Shown: positions 57,912 to 64,000 of the stretch, piece by piece
How positions within the stretch are numbered: the stretch's first letter is position 1
Layout: each line of letters starts with the position of its first letter
NCBI GenBank assembly: GCA_000827325.1
Contig: KN832870.1
Coordinates: forward strand, 2,356,001-2,420,000
DNA length: 64,000 nucleotides
Direction: 5' to 3'
From: Oidiodendron maius Zn
Lineage: Eukaryota > Ascomycota > Leotiomycetes > Myxotrichaceae
Made by a program: the position numbers and the translations under genes
Notes under the pieces: model-generated
Seen by the model: only the letters and a program-made list of their open reading frames with translations
Database searches by the model: none
What the model was told of the DNA's origin: nothing

Positions 57912-60315
57912 ATGACGGCAGTCGCGAGCCCACCGAGTTTCCAGCATAACAACCGGTCAGCATGGGGTTCTAGTGTAAGCCAAGGAGGACTCAATTCCAT
58001 GAACACCAACGAAGTTGCCCGAATGTTTATGCCGCGCAAGAGCGCTCAACGCGCCAATTCCTCCTCGTCGATAGCATCTAGTTCTTCTACCTCATCTGTC
58101 ACGACGATACCCGCTCCACCACCACAAGCAAATGGCACTCCAATGACTGCCACAGGGGATCTAAGCTCGTGGGGGACAGCTGCTGCCCGGAAGAAGCCCC
58201 AGAGGGCAGGACCGTGGCCTACAAATAAACCTGAAACGGTGCCTAGTGTTGCAACAGCCCGACCTCAATCGATATTGGCCACGAATGGGCCTTCCACATC
58301 ACCGTCGGCAGCTCCTGCTCTTCCGTCATCCTCTGTTGTCCCGTCACAACATGTAGTGCAGAGCCAAACACAGCAAATCAATGGGACGCGGCCTGCCGCA
58401 CCATCAACGGGCGAGGGGAATCCAGTTCTCTATCTTCTGTCCATGAATGGAACATTTGAGCGGAAAACGATAAATGTGCCATATTACCCTGACAGCCTCA
58501 GGATAGGACGGCAGACCAATGCCAAGACGGTACCGACACCATCCAATGGATATTTTGACTCAAAGGTATTGTCAAGGCAGCATGCGGAGATTTGGGCGGA
58601 CAGAAATGGCAAAGTTTGGATTCGTGACGTGAAATCTTCAAATGGGACATTTGTGAATGGGACACGCTTATCTCCAGAAAATCGCGACTCAGAACCACAT
58701 GAGTTACAGACCCAAGATCACTTGGAGCTAGGGATTGATATTGTTAGCGAGGATCAGAAGACAGTTGTTCACCATAAAGTTGCAGCGAAAGTTGAGCATG
58801 CAGGTTTCTCTGGCCCAACAAACAATGTGCTAGACATGAATTTCGGCGATCTAGATCCAGCAAATGGGGCCATGATGGTCCCTTCACAAGGTGCACTACA
58901 GATGAGAGGTCGATCTGGGAGTCAAGGGTCAGTGGGAAGCAACGGGCGTTTGGGACCACCAACCAGTGTGGCTGGCAGCCAAATGAGCATGATGGGCCAG
59001 CAGCGTCCAATGAATTTTTGGTTGACTCCCGTTACAACTGAGCACATTGTGAAGAGGCTCACAGTAAGTTATTAGAAACGTGGAGACCTGGGAGGGTAAC
59101 TGACGCCTAGCACAGAACGAAATGAGAGCAGCCAGACTGCAGACAAACGACCTTGGGAGGGCCGATCACTTCTTTGGTGCACTCTTATCGAAAGATAACA
59201 TCAAGGATTCTGAGAAACCGCAAATCACTGAATCTTTCAAGTCTCCGCAGATCAATGGCGGGTCGATCTCCTTAAGAACGGACGCAAAGAACAGATTTTC
59301 TGATCCTCCGGCCCCGCCACCTCAACAACCCCTACCTGAAAAACCTGATGTTACTCGATCTTCCCCCTCCGACCCTTCACCTCCATCTCTAAAGAGAACT
59401 ACTACTGAGCGAGTTCGATCTGGAACGAATGTGTCTCCCACCAGCGATGAATCCACAAGTCAAATCGTGTCTCTAGTGGAGGCATTGGCCTCTGCGAGGA
59501 GAGAGATCGATTCTCAGAGTGCTCGGATGCGAGACCTAGAGGAAATGCTGCAAAAGGAGCGACAGGCTCGGGAATCGGCCGAGGAATTGGCAAAGCAGCT
59601 AGAGAAACAATCTTCTCCTGCAACGGTCAACGGTCATGGCAAAAGCAGAGCCGATGACTCGATACTTGAAGAATCTTTCGAGCCACCAACTGATCAAGCT
59701 GAGTCTACGCCGACTTCTCGGGTTCGAAGAACCAAGTCCCCATCACGCAGCGCTGAGTCGCCAAAGAAAGGCGAACTTCTTTCTAGCCCTTCGACAGGCA
59801 AATTAGTTGATCCAAAAGCCATCGGCACTTCCACCACACTGCTGGAGCAACGAATGGAGACGATGCTAATTGAGATGCAACAACTGAGGGATAACATGGA
59901 GTCATTCAAGAAACGTGCAGAGACTGCTGAAGCTGAGAGGGATCAAGATCGGAAGTCATTGGCCGAGATGGTAGAAAAGATCCGCTCGGAGGACTCAACA
60001 CGACGATCCTCCTCCACAGAACGAGCTCCCTCTCCTACGAATGGTCTGGGCCGGGACCAGCATAGCAGACACTCTGGGGCTCTCAGCAACAAATTGGGCC
60101 CATTGCTGCAGAAAGCTGGCATCACAAATGGCAATGCTTCGGTAAAGACAGAGGCTGGAAGGATAGCCGCTGGAACTCTGTCGATGCCATCAGTCGCACA
60201 GGATCCAAGGTTGTATCACGCGACACCATATGCTTCAATGTTAGGGGTTGTTTTAATCGGGATGGGACTGATGGCTTACCTTAATGGATGGCACCCACCG
60301 AAGTCAGACGGCTAG
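57912..60315 (+). CDS. FHA-domain, coiled-coil, tail-anchored protein (SLMAP/PRO45/HAM-4, Far9-Far10 type)
   Basis: Two exons, 57912-59063 and 59116-60315, join across a 52-nt intron (GTAAGT...CACAG) to 783 residues. Residues 1-165 are Ser/Pro/Thr-rich. The FHA domain spans about 172-280, with the phosphopeptide-binding marks LRIGR (196-200), SRQHAEIW (221-228) and SSNGTFVNG (242-250). The conserved block HIVKRLTNEMRAARLQTNDL bridges the splice junction. Coiled coils occupy about 495-535 and 625-690. One membrane span near the end (about 759-773) plus a short polar tail makes it tail-anchored. Family knowledge: SLMAP-type proteins (PRO45 in Sordaria, HAM-4 in Neurospora) anchor the STRIPAK complex at ER and nuclear envelope and are needed for cell fusion and fruiting-body development. 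Confidence 0.9.
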
Positions 60316-60810
60316 GGTGCGATTACGCGTTCATCTAACATCTACAACACGTCAAATAGCAGATGCACGGGACATCAGCGAAACCGAGACCTCCCTTCCC
60401 TTTCCTTTGTATTCTCATTCACCCTTGTGTTTATGAGGCGTTTGGCGGGCATGGAATCGGCGGGCTTCGGGCGTATTATATTCACAGACTAGCTGGGTCT
60501 CTCGTTCATTTTTCTTGGCGCAGGTTGATGACGAGACGAGACAAGGTGACGACTCTTGAGCAATAAGCGCATGGTCAGTTTGATGGTCTTCGAAGTGATG
60601 CATCCGTGTTGAAAGTTAATTTCTGTGTAAAAATTTAAGGCTTCACTTATAATCTATTCAATGCGTGCCCCTGTGACATGGGATGTCTCGGCCATTTAAA
60701 AAATAGTCGTATTCGATGTGAATAGGAAATGGCCATGTGCTTGAATTTGCTGGTTCAATCAGTAGTCTCAGCCCGGGACATTTCTTAAACCCCCCACCCC
60801 CCCCCCCCCC

Positions 60811-60911
60811 CAACACCCTCTTTAATTGATTCCTTTTTCCATTACGTTTATTCCAACTGCTTTGTTCACTTCACCCACTGAGTGTGAACGTCTCCCCTGA
60901 CTATTTAAGAC
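60811..60911. repeat. Left copy of a 101-bp duplicated gap flank
   Basis: From CAACACCCTC to TATTTAAGAC this block is repeated at 61120-61220 with only two small indels (one extra T, one missing G). Both copies follow a C-run. Confidence 0.9.
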
Positions 60912-61109
60912 NNNNNNNNNNNNNNNNNNNNNNNNNNNNNNNNNNNNNNNNNNNNNNNNNNNNNNNNNNNNNNNNNNNNNNNNNNNNNNNNNNNNNNNNN
61001 NNNNNNNNNNNNNNNNNNNNNNNNNNNNNNNNNNNNNNNNNNNNNNNNNNNNNNNNNNNNNNNNNNNNNNNNNNNNNNNNNNNNNNNNNNNNNNNNNNNN
61101 NNNNNNNNN
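60912..61109. other. Assembly gap (198 N)
   Basis: An uninterrupted run of N follows a poly-C tract and its 101-bp neighbour. Any reading frame drawn through it is artificial. Confidence 0.99.
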
Positions 61110-61119
61110 CCCCCCCCCC

Positions 61120-61220
61120 CAACACCCTCTTTAATTGATTTCCTTTTTCCATTACTTTATTCCAACTGCTTTGTTCACTTCACCCACTGAGTGTGAACGT
61201 CTCCCCTGACTATTTAAGAC
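61120..61220. repeat. Right copy of the 101-bp duplicated gap flank
   Basis: Matches 60811-60911 almost perfectly and is likewise preceded by a C-run (61110-61120). Confidence 0.9.
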
Positions 61221-63094
61221 CAGTATATCTAGATACTATTTTGGCCATCATCCCCAGTTATCAGCAACTAAAGCCAGGTACCCGCTTGCCACCAGGAACG
61301 TTCCTCGGGATAACCCCACTAGAAGGCACCTTACCAACGTAGTGGTCCGCTAAATTACAAATACGACTTGCATATACAGTAGTACATTAATATATTTACA
61401 TATTTCATTACTACGCGAAGTCCGAAGACGGGCTATCGTAGCGCGAAAATCTGTACGCAGAGAAGTCGCTGGATTGAGGTTTTATGCGTCGGGTCAGCAT
61501 TTGCCAGGGAGCCTCGTCCGGGGTAAGCACTTTGTTGCGACATCGCGGTAAAACAAAAGTGCTGACAGCAATGACAACGCTTATGATACTGTGCCTGTAT
61601 GATAACGCAGACCTACAGTGTAGGCTGTTTCGTGATGTCAATGGAACGAGGAGGCACTACTGCAAGAGTCACACCATTGGGTTTGGGCTTTTGAGTGTGG
61701 ATAATTTGTTCCAATCTTGATTTTGCATGTTCTAACGTCTGTCCCTGCGTCAAGAGACGCACCCCCGTTACAGGACAAACCATAGGTACTTTGAATTCAA
61801 GCGGCTCTTACTCCGCGAACACATAAAAATTTCTCCTTCTTTCATGTCAGTTATGTTGTGCGCCCCTCCCGAACACCCCCGATCCGGCTATTCCCCCTGA
61901 TTTGCAGAAAGCCTCCTTTCATGGCGTAATAGGACCCTTCGACCAGCACCACCAATATCGAGTTCTTTTCGCCTTTCAAACTCATAGAATAGTTGGACCT
62001 AGATTTCCAAGTCTCATCACGACGCTAAGAGGTCGTTCTTAGTCTTGTGGCGGCTAGGGCGGTAGATGTCATGTCGTTCCAATTCCTGTCCTTCACTTGG
62101 CGATGGCTCCCGTCGACCTAGTGTTCCTCATTGCAGGTCATGAGATACTGTCCGCTTCAATTGCTTGTCTGTAGTGCCTTCCTATACTTGGCATTTTTGA
62201 AACATTAGAAAGTACTCTCTAGCCCTAAGCTAATCAAAACCAACATGTTAGAGTTGTGGGCAAGAGAAGGCCGAAAAGCGACAATATTGGCAGCTTAGAA
62301 TGCTACTGTTTCTTCACGTCGCTGGGGCGAGGAATTGCACTAAGCCTCAGGCGTGTCTAGAAACAAACTGGGCGCGGATAGGACTGGATGGAAGTCTGCC
62401 AGTCTAGAAAATGAAGAGATGACAGTGCCTTTAAATTGTGCTTTCGTTTTTCAACCGGATCTGAGCGAATCCTTCCATCCCTACGGGCGCGTGTTTCACA
62501 CCAAATCTACCAGTAGTTTCACGGTTTAGTGCAAATAACGTGTAATGTACTGTACAATATACCGTAATACGACTGGCGTAGCTGCAAATATGACATTATG
62601 TACGTGCGATAAATTCACGTGGAGTTTTGTGTGCTCCCCCTTTTGGCCGGATAAACTCGGAACATAGGTTCCTGTGCTCTAAGTCTTCAAAACTTGGAAT
62701 CACATTCTTTCTTGATAGTACCTTCGTACTGTGGCCCTGAAGCCCGGAGACAATAGTCACGATGGAACAGGGGAGAACAACTGAATTGGCTTTTCACGTC
62801 GTGGATGGGATGATTAACAGTATGACCACAACTGCAGTATTTTTTCCTGCTAATCGAATCCTTGTGGGGAAACGGTTAAAGAACAAAGTTAGACCACCTA
62901 TAACTTTATATGCTCACAAGAGAGAAATTTAAGACCCTAAAACAATGGACTCGTCTCGGCACGGTAGGTGTCTCGCCACGGAGGGACGTATGTTACGCTA
63001 TTTCGTATCCACAACAGATGCTTGATATGGTTATTAAAATTAAATAGGAAATCCAATCCAGTATACTCCCACTCCAAAAGGATATGTATTGCTC

Positions 63095-64000
63095 TTAGAA
63101 CACGAGGAATAAGCCACTGCCCAAGACAGCGAAGAAAACCGAGACCCCTATCACGACCAAGCCGCCCAGGTCAAGGGGTGTGGTTAACGAGCCAGGACCG
63201 GTGCTATGGGTTGAAGTAGAACTTGAGGTGGAGAGGGTAGAATCTGAGGTGGGGAGAATATTTCCAGTCCTTGAGGGAAGTGTGAAAGGGTCAGGGAAGG
63301 TTGTAGGAACCCCCCCGGATCCATCGGTTGACGGAGTGGCGCTCTCAGACACGCCGTTATTACCACTAGGTTCTACCACGGCACTGGTGGCAACGCCACT
63401 CGTCACGGGGATGGTAGTAGCATCGGCAGGGAAATCCAAGATGCTGCTCGTGGTCGAGTCGAAGTTGGTCTGGCCGAGAGCGATGAGATTGTTCTTGAGG
63501 TCATAAACAACATAGGCAGATCGGAGGAAGTTATCACCAAGAACGTAAGGCTCCCCATCCTGAGCCATGAAGCCCAGAGCGCAGGGGTTGCTGATGTTCA
63601 CGTTTGGCTGGCCGCCAACGAAGATATCGGCATCGTAGATCAGCTCGGCGGCGGGAACCTTAATGACGATGCTCTCCGATGTTCCGAACCCGAAGTCGAA
63701 AGTAAAGGTGTCGCTGCTGTCTCGGACCGAGCAATCGACAAAGGCAAACTGAGATTCTTTATCAATCTCACCGTTGACTGCGGTCAAGATTTCATCCATA
63801 AGAGAAGTAGGGAAGTAGGTGAGAGTGGTTCCAGAGTCAAGGACAACAGGAATTTGGAAGCTGCTCTGGGTAACTGTCGTCGACTTCCCAGAGCTCGTGG
63901 TTCCGAAGGAGGTCATATCTACGATGAAGGCGGTATATATACTCTGGTCGCCGAACGTCTGCGGAATGATGGGCATCTGTACCAAGTTTCCTTGATACTT
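63095..64000 (-). CDS. GPI-type aspartic protease (yapsin-like), 3' part
   Basis: The minus-strand frame is open to the window edge (KYQGNLVQMPIIPQTFGDQ...), so the start and first catalytic Asp lie outside. The visible 302 codons hold the C-lobe of a pepsin-fold protease: second catalytic Asp in PVVLDSGTTLTYFP, PCALGFMAQDGEPYVLGDNFL and RSAYVVYDLKNNLIALGQ. A Ser/Thr-rich linker of about 80 residues and a C-terminal hydrophobic tail (LDLGGLVVIGVSVFFAVLGS) follow, the layout of GPI-anchored yapsins. Family knowledge: yapsins process wall and secreted proteins at the cell surface at basic residues. Specificity cannot be judged from this half. Confidence 0.9.
   Translation of the reverse strand, partial: KYQGNLVQMPIIPQTFGDQSIYTAFIVDMTSFGTTSSGKSTTVTQSSFQIPVVLDSGTTLTYFPTSLMDEILTAVNGEIDKESQFAFVDCSVRDSSDTFTFDFGFGTSESIVIKVPAAELIYDADIFVGGQPNVNISNPCALGFMAQDGEPYVLGDNFLRSAYVVYDLKNNLIALGQTNFDSTTSSILDFPADATTIPVTSGVATSAVVEPSGNNGVSESATPSTDGSGGVPTTFPDPFTLPSRTGNILPTSDSTLSTSSSTSTHSTGPGSLTTPLDLGGLVVIGVSVFFAVLGSGLFLVF

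Larger units (their letters stand above)
60316..63094. other. Intergenic with an assembly gap, no gene seen
   Basis: 2.8 kb between the FHA gene and the aspartic protease. It contains a poly-C run (about 60,790-60,811), the gap and its duplicated flanks. The remainder (61,221-63,094) has only short unrecognised frames. Confidence 0.4.

Noticed and set aside
60884-61152. Reading frames crossing the N run
   Set aside because: They consist almost entirely of undefined residues and reflect the assembly gap.
1-64000. tRNA genes, CRISPR arrays, a biosynthetic gene cluster
   Set aside because: I saw no clear A/B-box pair with cloverleaf, no spaced direct repeats, and no backbone synthase. The laccase, GH43 and deacetylase neighbours do not form a coherent pathway.

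Overview
The window looks like a nuclear contig from a filamentous ascomycete (Pezizomycotina), most likely Eurotiales (Aspergillus/Penicillium-like). Evidence seen in the sequence: short GT-AG introns of about 45-80 nt with CTAAC/CTGAC-type branch sites, fungal core genes (Kog1/Raptor, Tea1-type kelch, CK1, Rps27, Mgr2, Plp2, an Hst2 sirtuin) and fungal secreted enzymes (laccase, sedolisin, GH43, yapsin-like aspartic protease). No species can be named from the sequence alone.

Layout. 0-4.2 kb: a small Ser/Thr-rich GPI-type wall protein (-) and an Hst2-like sirtuin (+). 4.2-11 kb: an AT-rich accessory island holding dead gene copies (an APH-type kinase relic with its N-lobe piece on the other strand, and a DUF7924-type relic), a U6 snRNA gene that appears to be split by two spliceosomal introns, and a 426-bp TA-flanked MITE. 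11-20 kb: a large unrecognised disordered protein and casein kinase 1 (-). 20-31 kb: a divergent pair, Tea1-like kelch polarity protein (-) and Kog1/Raptor (+). 31-38 kb: membrane M24 peptidase (-), a truncated intron-bearing copy of aspartyl-tRNA synthetase, and a sedolisin. 38.7-43 kb: phosducin-like Plp2 (-) and Rps27 (+) share a short divergent promoter; then an LRR protein. 43.6-54 kb: atypical NodB-family deacetylase, an 8-cysteine secreted protein, GH43 arabinanase, a HET-domain remnant and a laccase. 56.5-60.3 kb: Mgr2 (TIM23 subunit, five exons) diverging from an FHA/tail-anchored STRIPAK-type protein. 60.9 kb: an assembly gap flanked by the same 101-bp sequence on both sides. 63.1 kb to the end: 3' part of a GPI-type aspartic protease.

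Functionally, the core genes serve growth control (TORC1, CK1, sirtuin), tip polarity (kelch), translation (Rps27), protein folding (Plp2) and mitochondrial import (Mgr2). Between them lie secreted, lineage-variable genes and gene relics. I did not find a multi-gene defence or biosynthetic system. The most unusual object is the U6 gene, whose two introns lie next to the parts of U6 that form the spliceosome active site.
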